Origin: Clostridium sp. Marseille-P3244
GTDB lineage: Bacteria > Bacillota > Clostridia > Lachnospirales > Lachnospiraceae
Assembly (NCBI RefSeq): GCF_900120155.1
Contig: NZ_LT635549.1
Span: 1,353,907 to 1,417,906 of the forward strand
Direction of reading: 5' to 3'
DNA length: 64,000 nucleotides
In this document: positions 5,914 through 13,923 of the stretch, in pieces
How the letters are laid out: each line of letters opens with the position of its first letter
Numbering within the stretch: position 1 is the first letter of the stretch
Program-made: the position numbers and the translations under genes
The notes under the pieces: model-generated
Told to the model about the DNA's origin: nothing
The model's database searches: none
The model's input: only the letters and a program-made list of their open reading frames with translations

Positions 5914-8154
5914 ATGGATATATATGAAACTTTGAATGAACCACAGAGAGAAGCTGTTTTCTACACAGACGGACCTCTTTTGATTCTTGCGGGAGCGGGC
6001 TCCGGTAAAACGAGAGTGCTGACTCATCGCATCGCTTATCTGATTCGGGAGAAGAGTGTGAATCCCTGGAATATTCTGGCTATCACATTTACGAACAAGG
6101 CAGCGGGCGAGATGCGGCAGCGGGTGGACAATCTGGTAGGGTTCGGTTCAGAGAGCATCTGGGTGAGTACATTTCATTCGGCATGTGTCAGGATCCTGCG
6201 CAGATACATAGACAGACTGGGCTATGACACCCGGTTTACCATTTATGACACAGATGATCAGAAGACTCTGATGAAAGAGGTGTGCCGGAAATGTGGGATC
6301 GACACGAAGCAGTTTAAAGAGAGGATGCTCCTCTCTGTTATTTCTTCGGCCAAAAATGAGATGGTCATGCCGGAGGAGTTTGAACTGAACGCCGGAGGAG
6401 ATTTTTCTCAGCTAAAGATCGCGAAGGTATACCGGGAGTATGAGGCGCAGCTTAGGGCGAATAATGCTCTGGATTTCGATGATCTTCTGGTGAAAACAGT
6501 GCAGCTGCTGGACACTCAGCCGGATGTGCTGGAAAGCTACCAGGAGAGATTCCGTTATATTATGGTAGATGAATATCAGGATACGAATACTGTGCAGTTC
6601 AGACTGATCCGTCTGCTGGCAGGCAAATACAGGAATCTGTGTGTTGTCGGGGATGACGATCAGTCGATCTATAAGTTCCGGGGCGCGAATATCCGCAATA
6701 TCCTTGATTTTGAGAAAGAATATCCGGATGCCCGGGTCATCCGGCTGGAGCAGAACTACCGCTCTACGGGCAATATTCTGAATGCGGCAAACCATGTAAT
6801 CTGCAACAACAGGGGACGTAAGGAAAAAACTCTGTGGACGGAGAACGGAGACGGGGACAGGATCCGATTGGGACAGTTCGATACCGGCTACGATGAGGCG
6901 GACTTTATTGCTTCGGATATCCGGAAAAGTGTCCGGGAAGGTGCATCTTACAATGACAATGCCATCCTGTACAGGACCAATGCACAGTCCCGTCTGTTTG
7001 AGGAAAAGTTTGTGGCCATGAATATTCCCTATAAGATCGTAGGGGGAATCAATTTCTATGCCCGCAGGGAGATCAAGGATATCCTTGCCTATTTGAAGAC
7101 CGTGGACAACGGGAAGGATGACCTGGCTGTGCGCAGGATCATCAATGTGCCGAAACGGGGGATCGGGCTGACTACGATCAACCGTGTCCAGGAGTCAGCT
7201 ACCGCCCGCGGTATCGGTTTTTATGAAGCGCTGCTGGCGCCGGATCTGATCGCAGGGATTGGAAGGAGTGGGGCGAAGCTGGATTCTTTTGCGGCTCTGA
7301 TCGAATATTTCAAGGGACAGGCAGAGAGAGAAAGTCTGACTGATCTGCTGAATGAGATCATAGAAAAGACCGGATATATTGAAAATCTGGAGGCGGATGA
7401 TCCGGTAGATGCGGAGACCAGGATCCAGAATATCGATGAACTTCTGAATAAAGCGGCCGCTTATGAGGAAGATTGTGCAGATAAAGGAGAACCTGCGGAT
7501 CTGAGCGGTTTTCTGGAAGAAGTGGCTCTTGTGGCTGACATTGACAGCCTGGATGAAGATCAGGATTATGTCGTGTTGATGACACTGCACAGTGCGAAAG
7601 GACTCGAATTTCCTCATGTGTATATGGCCGGTATGGAAGACGGATTGTTTCCCAGTTATATGACGGTTACAGGAGATGATCCGGAAGAACTGGAAGAGGA
7701 GCGCAGGCTCTGTTATGTGGGTATCACCAGAGCAGAGCAGAAGCTGACGCTGACCTGCGCGCGCTACAGGATGGTGCGCGGTGAGACACAGTATAACAAG
7801 CTGTCCCGGTTTGTTAGGGAGATCCCTGCAGAGCTGTTAGATACCGGTGCCGGTCAGAGACCTGTAAAGCCCCTTTTTATGGATAGACCGGAGTCGAAAC
7901 AGGCATCTGTTGGGAAGGGGGTATTTTCCGTACTGAAGAAGGGAAGTCAGCTGACTGCGGAAAAGCCCGGGAAATTGACCTATGACGTTGGAGACCGGGT
8001 GCGGCATGTGAAATTTGGAGAGGGGACCGTGCTTGAGATCAAAGATGGAGGACGTGACCATGAGGTGACAGTCGAATTTGATACTGCCGGAATAAGAAAA
8101 ATGTTTGCCATGTTTGCCAAGCTGGTCCGGATTACAGATGATGGGGCCAGGTAA
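5914..8154 (+). CDS. pcrA: ATP-dependent DNA helicase PcrA (UvrD/Rep family)
   Basis: A 746-aa superfamily 1A 3'-5' DNA helicase that removes RecA filaments, aids repair and resolves replication-transcription conflict. All motifs are present: LNEPQREAV (Q motif), AGAGSGKTR (Walker A, residues about 27-35), TFTNKAAGEM, STFHSACVRIL, VDEYQDTN (Walker B), VVGDDDQSIYKFRGA, LEQNYRS, MTLHSAKGLEF and YVGITRAE. The C-terminal 50 residues (YDVGDRVRHVKFGEGTVLEI) are the Tudor-like RNA-polymerase-interaction domain of PcrA. AAAGGAG precedes the ATG, and the promoter carries a LexA-type box. Length is normal for the family. Confidence 0.97.
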   Translation: MDIYETLNEPQREAVFYTDGPLLILAGAGSGKTRVLTHRIAYLIREKSVNPWNILAITFTNKAAGEMRQRVDNLVGFGSESIWVSTFHSACVRILRRYIDRLGYDTRFTIYDTDDQKTLMKEVCRKCGIDTKQFKERMLLSVISSAKNEMVMPEEFELNAGGDFSQLKIAKVYREYEAQLRANNALDFDDLLVKTVQLLDTQPDVLESYQERFRYIMVDEYQDTNTVQFRLIRLLAGKYRNLCVVGDDDQSIYKFRGANIRNILDFEKEYPDARVIRLEQNYRSTGNILNAANHVICNNRGRKEKTLWTENGDGDRIRLGQFDTGYDEADFIASDIRKSVREGASYNDNAILYRTNAQSRLFEEKFVAMNIPYKIVGGINFYARREIKDILAYLKTVDNGKDDLAVRRIINVPKRGIGLTTINRVQESATARGIGFYEALLAPDLIAGIGRSGAKLDSFAALIEYFKGQAERESLTDLLNEIIEKTGYIENLEADDPVDAETRIQNIDELLNKAAAYEEDCADKGEPADLSGFLEEVALVADIDSLDEDQDYVVLMTLHSAKGLEFPHVYMAGMEDGLFPSYMTVTGDDPEELEEERRLCYVGITRAEQKLTLTCARYRMVRGETQYNKLSRFVREIPAELLDTGAGQRPVKPLFMDRPESKQASVGKGVFSVLKKGSQLTAEKPGKLTYDVGDRVRHVKFGEGTVLEIKDGGRDHEVTVEFDTAGIRKMFAMFAKLVRITDDGAR

Positions 8155-8274
8155 AGATTGGACAGAGCAATAATTTTCAGAATTTGGAATAAATCAGTAG
8201 TAATCTGAAAATGTTAGTGTTATAATAATCAGAGAGCAAGAGCTGTCCTTAGGGACAGGGAAAGGACGGGTATT

Positions 8275-8514
8275 ATGAGCAAAGTAGAAGAGCTTATCGC
8301 TGAATCAAAATTGAGCGAACTGCTGCACAGAAATGAGGCAGACAAACAGAAGAATACAGTGATCTGGGTACTCGCCATAATTGGCGTAGTCGCTGCGGTG
8401 GCGGCTATCGCATATGCGGTATACCGTTTCTTTACACCGGATTATCTGGAAGATTTTGAAGATGATTTCGATGATGACTTTGATGATTATTTCAGCGAAG
8501 ATGACCAGGTGTAA
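8275..8514 (+). CDS. Small single-pass membrane protein with acidic tail
   Basis: A 79-aa protein with a Lys/Glu-rich N-terminus, one transmembrane segment (VIWVLAIIGVVAAVAAIAYA, residues about 29-48) and an Asp-rich tail (EDFEDDFDDDFDDYFSEDD). By charge the N-terminus is outside the acidic-tail side; orientation is not certain. It has an extended -10 promoter (TGTTATAAT, 8218-8226) and a terminator after it, so it is probably its own transcription unit. No function is recognised; the acidic tail resembles that of the 2363-3442 membrane protein. Confidence 0.7.
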   Translation: MSKVEELIAESKLSELLHRNEADKQKNTVIWVLAIIGVVAAVAAIAYAVYRFFTPDYLEDFEDDFDDDFDDYFSEDDQV

Positions 8515-8547
8515 TACACTTAAGTAGTAAGAGATAGAACAGAACAT

Positions 8548-8584
8548 ACAGGCAGGATGTAGAAAGCTGCACCCTGTCTGTTTT
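8548..8584 (+). terminator. Terminator after the small membrane protein gene
   Basis: ACAGGCAGGATG pairs imperfectly with CACCCTGTCTGT and is followed by TTTT. Confidence 0.6.
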
Positions 8585-8598
8585 GCTGTAAAGTTTCA

Positions 8599-8659
8599 AT
8601 AGGGGACGTGTACCTTTTAAAAGGGGACAGGCACCTTTTAAAAGGTACACGTCCCCTAT
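8599..8659. repeat. REP-like compound palindrome
   Basis: ATAGGGGACGTGTACCTTTT (8599-8618) and its exact reverse complement (8640-8659) flank a 21-bp middle, AAAA plus GGGGACAGGCACCTTTT. That middle is itself a variant of the left arm. The whole 61 bp is intergenic and ends 34 bp before rlmD. GGGGACAGGCACC-type palindromes resemble those mobilised by REP-associated Y1 (RAYT) transposases; none is encoded here, so that link is inference. Confidence 0.75.
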
Positions 8660-8693
8660 CGAGGATAATATTCTGACAATTTGGAGATCAGTA

Positions 8694-10133
8694 ATGAAAA
8701 AAGGACAGATTTATGAAGGAATCATAGAGAGAGTTGATTTTCCGAACAAAGGGATTGTATCCGTGGCGGAAGAGAACAGGCAGGTCGTGGTCAAGAACGG
8801 GATCCCCGGGCAGAAAGTCCGTTTCTTGATCAATAAAATCCGCCAAGGAAACGCAGAAGGAAGGCTTGTGGAGGTGCTGGAAAGGTCTCCTCTTGAGACG
8901 CGGGAACCTGTGTGCGGTATCTTCCCGGCCTGCGGGGGATGTATGTATCAGACCATGGCCTATGAAGATCAGCTGAAAATGAAGGAAGGCCAGATCAGAC
9001 GGATCATGGATGAAGCCGTAAAAGGCACATATCTGTTTGAGGGGATAAAAAGAAGCCCAAGAGAGTTCGGCTACCGGAATAAAATGGAATTTTCGTTTGG
9101 AGATGAATATAAAGACGGACCGCTGTCACTGGGCCTTCATAAGAAAGGCAGTACTTATGATGTATTGACTGCCGCGGACTGCAGGCTGGTGCATGAGGAT
9201 ATGACCCGGATCCTTGTCTGCGTGCTGGAATATTTTCGAAAGAGGAATGTCAGTTATTACAGGAAGATGCAGCATACAGGATATCTGCGGCATCTGCTGG
9301 TCAGAAGGGGAGGCGCGACAGGAGAGATCCTGATAAATCTTGTCACCACGACGCAGGAGGAACACGACCTTGGCCCGCTGGTGCAGGAGCTGCTGGATCT
9401 GAAGCTGGAGGGGAGCGTCGCCGGCATCCTCCATATCCTCAATGATTCTCTGTCAGATGTAGTGAAGAGTGACGAAACTCGTATCCTGTATGGCCGGGAT
9501 TTCTTTTATGATAAACTTCTGGGACTGGAGTTTAAGATTACGCCATTTTCTTTCTTTCAGCCAAATACGGGAGGAGCGGAAGTGCTTTATGAGACCGTGC
9601 GGGAATATATTGGGGATATTCATGATATGACTGTATTCGATCTGTTCAGCGGAACCGGCACCATCAGCCAGGTTCTTGCGCCGGTGGCAAAACAGGTGGT
9701 GGGAGTGGAGATCGTGGAAGAGGCGGTTATAGCGGCGAGGGAAAATGCCAAAAGAAACGGAATTTCCAACTGTAAATTCATAGCAGGCGATGTTTTCCAG
9801 GTGCTGGATGAAATTAAAGAAAAGCCGGATGTGATCGTGCTGGATCCGCCACGGGATGGAATTCATCCGAAGGCTCTTCCCAAGATTCTGGACTACGGTG
9901 TGGATCGGATCGTATACATTTCCTGTAAGATGACCAGCCTGGCGCGGGATCTGGAGATGATGCAGATGAAAGGGTACCGGGTGGAGAAAATAACGGCCGT
10001 GGATCAGTTTTGTCAAACGGTTCATATAGAGACTGTGTGCCTCTTGGGCAAACGAAAACCTGACACTACGGTAAAGATCGGTATAGATATGAAAGATTAC
10101 CGCAGAATTAGGGATGCGGAAAAAGCAGAATAG
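8694..10133 (+). CDS. rlmD: 23S rRNA (uracil-C5)-methyltransferase, RlmD/TrmA family
   Basis: A 479-aa SAM-dependent RNA uracil-C5 methyltransferase. Residues 1-60 are a TRAM RNA-binding domain (GQIYEGIIERVDFPNKGIVS). Cys74-x5-Cys80-x2-Cys83, with a later Cys in AADCRLV, form the iron-sulfur cluster site of this family. The methyltransferase core shows VFDLFSGTGTISQ (SAM binding), LDPPRDGIHPKAL and the catalytic Cys in YISCKM; the base Glu is in TVHIETV. Length is normal. The family includes RlmD, RlmCD and TrmA; in Firmicutes the exact target uracils vary, so the symbol is a best guess. It is the last chromosomal gene before the accessory region. Confidence 0.9.
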   Translation: MKKGQIYEGIIERVDFPNKGIVSVAEENRQVVVKNGIPGQKVRFLINKIRQGNAEGRLVEVLERSPLETREPVCGIFPACGGCMYQTMAYEDQLKMKEGQIRRIMDEAVKGTYLFEGIKRSPREFGYRNKMEFSFGDEYKDGPLSLGLHKKGSTYDVLTAADCRLVHEDMTRILVCVLEYFRKRNVSYYRKMQHTGYLRHLLVRRGGATGEILINLVTTTQEEHDLGPLVQELLDLKLEGSVAGILHILNDSLSDVVKSDETRILYGRDFFYDKLLGLEFKITPFSFFQPNTGGAEVLYETVREYIGDIHDMTVFDLFSGTGTISQVLAPVAKQVVGVEIVEEAVIAARENAKRNGISNCKFIAGDVFQVLDEIKEKPDVIVLDPPRDGIHPKALPKILDYGVDRIVYISCKMTSLARDLEMMQMKGYRVEKITAVDQFCQTVHIETVCLLGKRKPDTTVKIGIDMKDYRRIRDAEKAE

Positions 10134-10177
10134 AAGCCTATCTGCCATTGAAAATAGTATACGGAATCGAAGTTGAG

Positions 10178-10221
10178 AAGCTGTTGATGCGTTAGAGAAA
10201 AACGTGTCAGCAGCTTTTTTT
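10178..10221 (+). terminator. rlmD terminator
   Basis: AAGCTGTTGA (10178-10187) pairs with TCAGCAGCTT (10207-10216, one G-U), then TTTTT follows. The DNA from here to 10347 holds no gene; chromosome and accessory element probably meet in it, but I see no attachment-site duplication inside the window. Confidence 0.75.
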
Positions 10222-10347
10222 AGCGTTGGGTGCGTAGTCGAAACTTCGAGGAGGTGGTGCCGTTGGGCAGAGAAAATTAAAAAATGGTGATGGAGGCAAG
10301 TCTGTAATAATTCTAAGGTCTGATCAAATCTGAAAGGAGTCAATTCT

Positions 10348-10590
10348 ATGGCAAAGAAGAGTGTAAGAAATATGAAGGTCTGTGGACAGAGCGGTTATCA
10401 GTATAAGACGATCCCGTCTATCATGCTGAAGGGACAGTGGCTGAAGGACTGGGGATTCGAGATTGATGATGCGATTGTGGTGAAGTGTGAGGATGGGAAA
10501 CTGGTGATTTCCAAGGCTGAAGACGAGCAGCGGGAGTTTGCCGGAGTGAGCCAGATGGTTGCGGAGGGCGTGAAAAAATACGGAAACTGA
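10348..10590 (+). CDS. SymE-family toxin-like protein
   Basis: An 80-aa protein with the SymE toxin domain: the block IPSIMLKGQWLKDWGFEIDD followed by VKCEDGKLVISKAEDEQ. SymE of E. coli is the toxin of a type I toxin-antitoxin pair and has an AbrB-like fold; many Firmicutes relatives are uncharacterised and may be plain DNA- or RNA-binding proteins. AAAGGAG lies eight bases before the ATG. It heads a four-gene run with parA and parB, so a role in element maintenance is plausible. I could not identify an antisense RNA antitoxin by eye. Confidence 0.75.
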   Translation: MAKKSVRNMKVCGQSGYQYKTIPSIMLKGQWLKDWGFEIDDAIVVKCEDGKLVISKAEDEQREFAGVSQMVAEGVKKYGN

Positions 10591-10631
10591 GAATGATAAG
10601 AAAATCAGAGTTAAAGGAGGCAGTGTGCATA

Positions 10632-11420
10632 ATGGGTAAGATTATGATGTGCGGATCATTTAAAGGGGGAGTTGGCAAGACGGCAAGCTCCTGGAATTTG
10701 GCGTATTGTCTGGCAGAGATGGGGAAGAAGGTTCTGGCTGTAGATTTTGACAGCCAGGCAAATCTTTCCACCTGTTTTGGAATTGAGGATCCGGCGGCGG
10801 TACCGTTGACCATCGGGCATCTGATGATGAGTCAGCTGGAAGATGAGAAACAGCCGGATCCGGCGGAGTTTATTCAGAGAAGAAATGGTGTGAATTTTAT
10901 CCCGTCATCCATGGTGCTGTCTGCTGTGGACAGCAGGCTGCGGATGGAGATGGGGGCGGAGAAGATTCTGGAAAGTATCCTGGAGCCGCTCAGGGATCGG
11001 TATGACTTTGTGATAGTGGATACGTGCCCTTCGCTGGGAACGTTGACCATCAATGCGCTGGCTGCAGCAGATGAAGTGATGATTACCGTCAATCCGCAGC
11101 TCCTGGCTATGATGGGGCTTCAGGATTTTATCCGGACAATAAAGAAAGTACGGAACCGGCTGAATGAAAGACTCCGGATTGCAGGTATTTTGTTGACAAT
11201 GTGTGATGCCAGAACAAATCTCTGCAAGGTGATTACAGAACAGGTGATGGGAGCGTTTGAAGGACAGATCCGGATTTTTGAGAGCGTGATCCCGAACACG
11301 GTCAAAGTGGGAGAGTCTATTTATTACAGTAAGCCGTTGGTGGAATATGCGCCGGGAAGCAAGGTGTGTGAAATGTATCGGAGCCTGGCGAGGGAGGTGG
11401 CAGGTTATGAAAGCGAATAG
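10632..11420 (+). CDS. parA: ParA-family partition ATPase
   Basis: A 262-aa deviant-Walker ATPase that segregates DNA with ParB. KGGVGKTASSWNLA (residues 11-24) is the deviant Walker A with its signature lysine, VLAVDFDSQANLST is the A' motif, and FVIVDTCPSLG is Walker B. There is no N-terminal HTH, so it is the small, Soj-like form. I start at ATG 10632, behind AAAGGAGG, rather than 13 codons upstream. parB starts inside its last codons. A ParAB pair next to SymE suggests a plasmid-like, ICE-like or phage-plasmid-like element. Confidence 0.92.
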   Translation: MGKIMMCGSFKGGVGKTASSWNLAYCLAEMGKKVLAVDFDSQANLSTCFGIEDPAAVPLTIGHLMMSQLEDEKQPDPAEFIQRRNGVNFIPSSMVLSAVDSRLRMEMGAEKILESILEPLRDRYDFVIVDTCPSLGTLTINALAAADEVMITVNPQLLAMMGLQDFIRTIKKVRNRLNERLRIAGILLTMCDARTNLCKVITEQVMGAFEGQIRIFESVIPNTVKVGESIYYSKPLVEYAPGSKVCEMYRSLAREVAGYESE

Positions 11421-12378
11421 CCCGAAACGGAAGGTATTCCAGGATGCCCTGGATTTACTGACGGAGGATATGGCAGTAGATAAGGCTGTGTCTGAAAATG
11501 GTATTCTGCAGATTGCTATTGATAAGATCACGCCGTTTTACGACCATCCTTTCCGGTTGTATGAGGGAGAACGCCTGGCTGATATGGTGCAGAGCATTCG
11601 GGAGCATGGAGTCCTGAATCCGGTGATCGTAAGACGTACAAAAAAGGGATTTGAGATGCTGGCCGGACATAACCGGGCAAATGCTGCCAAACTGGCGGGA
11701 TTGAAGGAGATTCCTGCTATTGTGAAGGATAAGCTGTCAGAGGAAGAGGCTTATGTCTATGTGATCGAGACGAACCTGATCCAGCGGTCCTTTACAGATC
11801 TCCTGCCGTCAGAAAAGGCGGCAGTGCTGAAGGAACGGCATGAGAAGATTTCCTGTCAGGGGAAACGGAATGATATTGTAAAAGAGATTGCTGCTCTGGA
11901 AGGCGCATCACAGAAATCAACTTGTGGTCACTGTGACCACAAGTTGAGGAGCAGGGATAGCGTTGGAAAGGAATATGAACTGTCAGGAAGTTCTGTCTCC
12001 CGACTGATGCGCCTGAATCATCTGATTCCGGAGTTTAAGGAACAGGTGGATGATGGAAGGCTGCCCTTTATGGCGGCGGTCCATCTGTCCTATTTGAATG
12101 AAGAAGAGCAGGATCTGATCTGTCAGGTTGCGGAGCAGGAAGGCAAGAAGATTCGCCCCAAGCAGGCGGAGCAGCTTCGGAAACGGACCGGGAAGATTGA
12201 TCGGGAGGCAGCGGAGACTATGTTCCGATGCTCCGAGAAGTCTATGGCTGAGAAGAAGACAGTCAGGATATGGATTGACGCAGGAGTTTACAATGCGTAT
12301 CTGGCGGATGTTGGCGAAGCAGATGTTTCTGAAATCATGGAGAAAGCATTGAGAATGTATTTTGGAAAGGCGGTGTGA
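11407..12378 (+). CDS. parB: ParB/RepB/Spo0J-family partition protein
   Basis: A 323-aa centromere-binding protein. The ParB N-terminal nuclease-like/CTPase domain is seen in RLADMVQSIREHGVLNPVIV and MLAGHNRANAAKLAGLKEIP, followed by the helical ENLIQRS-type block (VIETNLIQRSFTDLLPSEKA). An HTH lies in YELSGSSVSRLMRLNHLIPE. The start overlaps parA by 14 bp and GGGAGGTGG precedes it. The linker (STCGHCDHKLRSRD) is encoded by a perfect 29-bp palindrome at 11918-11946, which may be a binding site. Confidence 0.92.
   Translation: MKANSPKRKVFQDALDLLTEDMAVDKAVSENGILQIAIDKITPFYDHPFRLYEGERLADMVQSIREHGVLNPVIVRRTKKGFEMLAGHNRANAAKLAGLKEIPAIVKDKLSEEEAYVYVIETNLIQRSFTDLLPSEKAAVLKERHEKISCQGKRNDIVKEIAALEGASQKSTCGHCDHKLRSRDSVGKEYELSGSSVSRLMRLNHLIPEFKEQVDDGRLPFMAAVHLSYLNEEEQDLICQVAEQEGKKIRPKQAEQLRKRTGKIDREAAETMFRCSEKSMAEKKTVRIWIDAGVYNAYLADVGEADVSEIMEKALRMYFGKAV
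11918..11946. repeat. Perfect palindrome inside parB, possible parS-like site
   Basis: CAACTTGTGGTCAC (11918-11931), one central T and GTGACCACAAGTTG (11933-11946) make a 29-bp perfect inverted repeat. parS sites are often palindromes close to or inside the par operon, as with Spo0J. It differs from the chromosomal TGTTTCACGTGAAACA parS. Binding is inference. Confidence 0.6.
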
Positions 12379-12379
12379 A

Positions 12380-12661
12380 GTGTTTTCAGAGAGGGAATTA
12401 AAGGGACTGGATCGGGGCTATTTTAACATTATTATGGCAAATGATTATGATCTGACATTGATGAGCAAAAATACCGGGCACTACTGGTATTTGCATAATC
12501 CGGAGTATCCGGAAGAAGGAAAGGTGATCATATTTCATCGTCATAATGGACAACTGCCGTATCATCTGCACAGTAAAAGCAGCACGCTGAGCCAGGCGGT
12601 AAAGCAGATCAAAGCCCATGATGCGTTCCAGTTGAACGGCCGGCGGCCGGTCCGCAGATGA
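12380..12661 (+). CDS. Hypothetical protein in the parAB operon
   Basis: A protein of about 93 aa starting with GTG 12380, with AAAGGCGG eight or so bases upstream; a TTG six codons earlier is the alternative. It contains GYFNIIMANDYDLTLMSKNT and GHYWYLHNP, and ends RRPVRR. There is no signal peptide or membrane segment. It starts immediately after the parB stop and ends just before a terminator, so it is the last gene of the symE-parA-parB unit. I recognise no family. Confidence 0.65.
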   Translation: MFSERELKGLDRGYFNIIMANDYDLTLMSKNTGHYWYLHNPEYPEEGKVIIFHRHNGQLPYHLHSKSSTLSQAVKQIKAHDAFQLNGRRPVRR

Positions 12662-12670
12662 TAAAGTATT

Positions 12671-12716
12671 AGCAGACAGCACTGTAGGAGATGCCTGTGG
12701 TGCTGTCTGATTTTTA
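12671..12716 (+). terminator. Terminator closing the symE-parAB unit
   Basis: CAGACAGCAC (12673-12682) and GTGCTGTCTG (12700-12709) pair perfectly and are followed by ATTTTT. Confidence 0.85.
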
Positions 12717-12806
12717 TGCCTGATATTGAGAAAAGTAAGTCTTTAATTTCATATCTTGTTATCGCTTTTAGCTGATGTTCATTCTTGAGAAACTAAAGAT
12801 TATTCG

Positions 12807-12835
12807 TTGTGAAAATTGAGGAGCTGTGATATACT
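12807..12835 (+). promoter_or_regulatory. Promoter for the HTH regulator and BREX operon
   Basis: TTGTGA (12807-12812), 17 bp, TATACT (12830-12835). It is the best promoter between the upstream terminator and brxA, so it may drive the whole BREX operon. Confidence 0.6.
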
Positions 12836-12900
12836 GAAAATTGATTGATAAATTAGTTCCTGTAAAAGAATTTGAAGATGACGGACATGAGGTGTACGGC

Positions 12901-13113
12901 ATGAAAATAAGCTATAAAAAATTATGGAAGCAGCTGATCGATGAAGATATGATGAAGAAAGATCTGCAGCAGAAAGCGGGGATCAGCTGGGCTACGATGA
13001 CGAAAATGTCTAAGGGCGAAGTGGTAAGCACGGAAGTGCTGATGAAGGTATGTCAGGTGCTGCATTGTAATGTAGGGGACATCATTGATTTTATTGAAGA
13101 TGATCCGGAATAG
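12901..13113 (+). CDS. Small Cro/CI-type (XRE) HTH regulator
   Basis: A 70-aa protein of the short Cro/C1-type HTH class. DLQQKAGISWATMTKMSKGE is the HTH, and LMKVCQVLHCNVGDIIDFIE is the conserved second half. I start at ATG 12901 behind GAGGTG; the frame is open for 20 codons upstream without a ribosome site. It stands directly before brxA, where BREX loci often have a regulator, although most described BREX regulators are the larger WYL-type BrxR. It probably controls the BREX promoter; this is inference from position. Confidence 0.8.
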   Translation: MKISYKKLWKQLIDEDMMKKDLQQKAGISWATMTKMSKGEVVSTEVLMKVCQVLHCNVGDIIDFIEDDPE

Positions 13114-13182
13114 ATCAGGGATTTTTATGGGACAGCAACCTTGTAATAATTAGAATGGGAATGTAAGGAAGGTAAGCAGCGG

Positions 13183-13803
13183 ATGGCGGGAAATCAGATG
13201 GTAAGCCCATATAAGGGAAGCGGCCAGATCACAAGAGAGAAATTTATGTTTTATGAGATGCGGACTGCTGCAAGACTGATGGAGGAAGGGTTAAGTGATT
13301 CAGATGTGGAGGAACGGATCGTAGAGGATAATCTGTTCCAATACCCCACAGAGAAATCCATCCGACAAATGGCTAAGACTTGTATCCGGCGTCTGCATGG
13401 CCTTCAGGATGAAAGCCTGATAGCGGCAGTTGCGGCAATGCCTCAGGATGCAGCAAAGCAAATCTGTTTATATGCGATGATGAAACAGTATCGTTTGGTA
13501 TGGGATTTTATGATCACGGTGATCGGTGAGAAATACCGGATGCAGAATTTCTCCTTCAGCCAGATGGATGTGAATGTTTTTTTCATGCAGCTTCAGGAAC
13601 AGGATGATTATGTGGCTGGATGGAGTGAGAGTACGATGAAGAAAATCCGCCAGATTTTGATCCGGGTGCTTGCGGAGAATGAGTATCTGGATGACATCAA
13701 GGCGGATCACATCAATCCGGTATGGCTGAATCCAGTGCTGGAGAATGCCATAAGAAGCAACAACGACGACAGGGCACTGGCGGCGTTCAACTGCTTTCAG
13801 TGA
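13183..13803 (+). CDS. brxA: BREX protein BrxA (DUF1819)
   Basis: A 206-aa member of the BrxA/DUF1819 family, a small helical protein that is part of the type 1 BREX core. Recognisable blocks are GQITREKFMFYEMRTAARLM near the N-terminus and RQILIRVLAENEYLD near the C-terminus. AAGGAAGG precedes the ATG. It is the first gene of a brxABC-pglX-pglZ-brxL operon. Its stop codon lies inside a perfect 13-bp hairpin, the first of three before brxB. The biochemical role of BrxA is not firmly known; a NusB-like fold and DNA binding have been described for the family. Confidence 0.93.
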   Translation: MAGNQMVSPYKGSGQITREKFMFYEMRTAARLMEEGLSDSDVEERIVEDNLFQYPTEKSIRQMAKTCIRRLHGLQDESLIAAVAAMPQDAAKQICLYAMMKQYRLVWDFMITVIGEKYRMQNFSFSQMDVNVFFMQLQEQDDYVAGWSESTMKKIRQILIRVLAENEYLDDIKADHINPVWLNPVLENAIRSNNDDRALAAFNCFQ

Positions 13804-13902
13804 AGCAGGCTTCACTGAAAGCCTCCGGCGGATCGCAGAAATGCGCAAAGGAAAGATTGCTTCGCAATCTGCGCATTTCGCGCACTGAGCGACAAGCGCT
13901 CA
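13793..13902 (+). repeat. Three consecutive hairpins between brxA and brxB
   Basis: Hairpin 1: GCTTTCAGTGAAG (13793-13805) with CTTCACTGAAAGC (13810-13822). Hairpin 2: GAAATGCGCA (13838-13847) with TGCGCATTTC (13870-13879), enclosing GATTGC-TTC-GCAATC (13855-13869). Hairpin 3: TGAGCG (13886-13891) with CGCTCA (13897-13902). All arms are perfect. No T-run follows, so they are not simple terminators; they could be an mRNA-processing or stability element, or a small inserted palindromic repeat. Confidence 0.7.
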
Positions 13903-13923
13903 ATGATGATAGAGGAGGAGAAC

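Noticed and set aside
9453-10343. Minus-strand 296-codon open frame
   Set aside because: It is the complement of rlmD, rich in His, Phe and Leu as shadow frames are.
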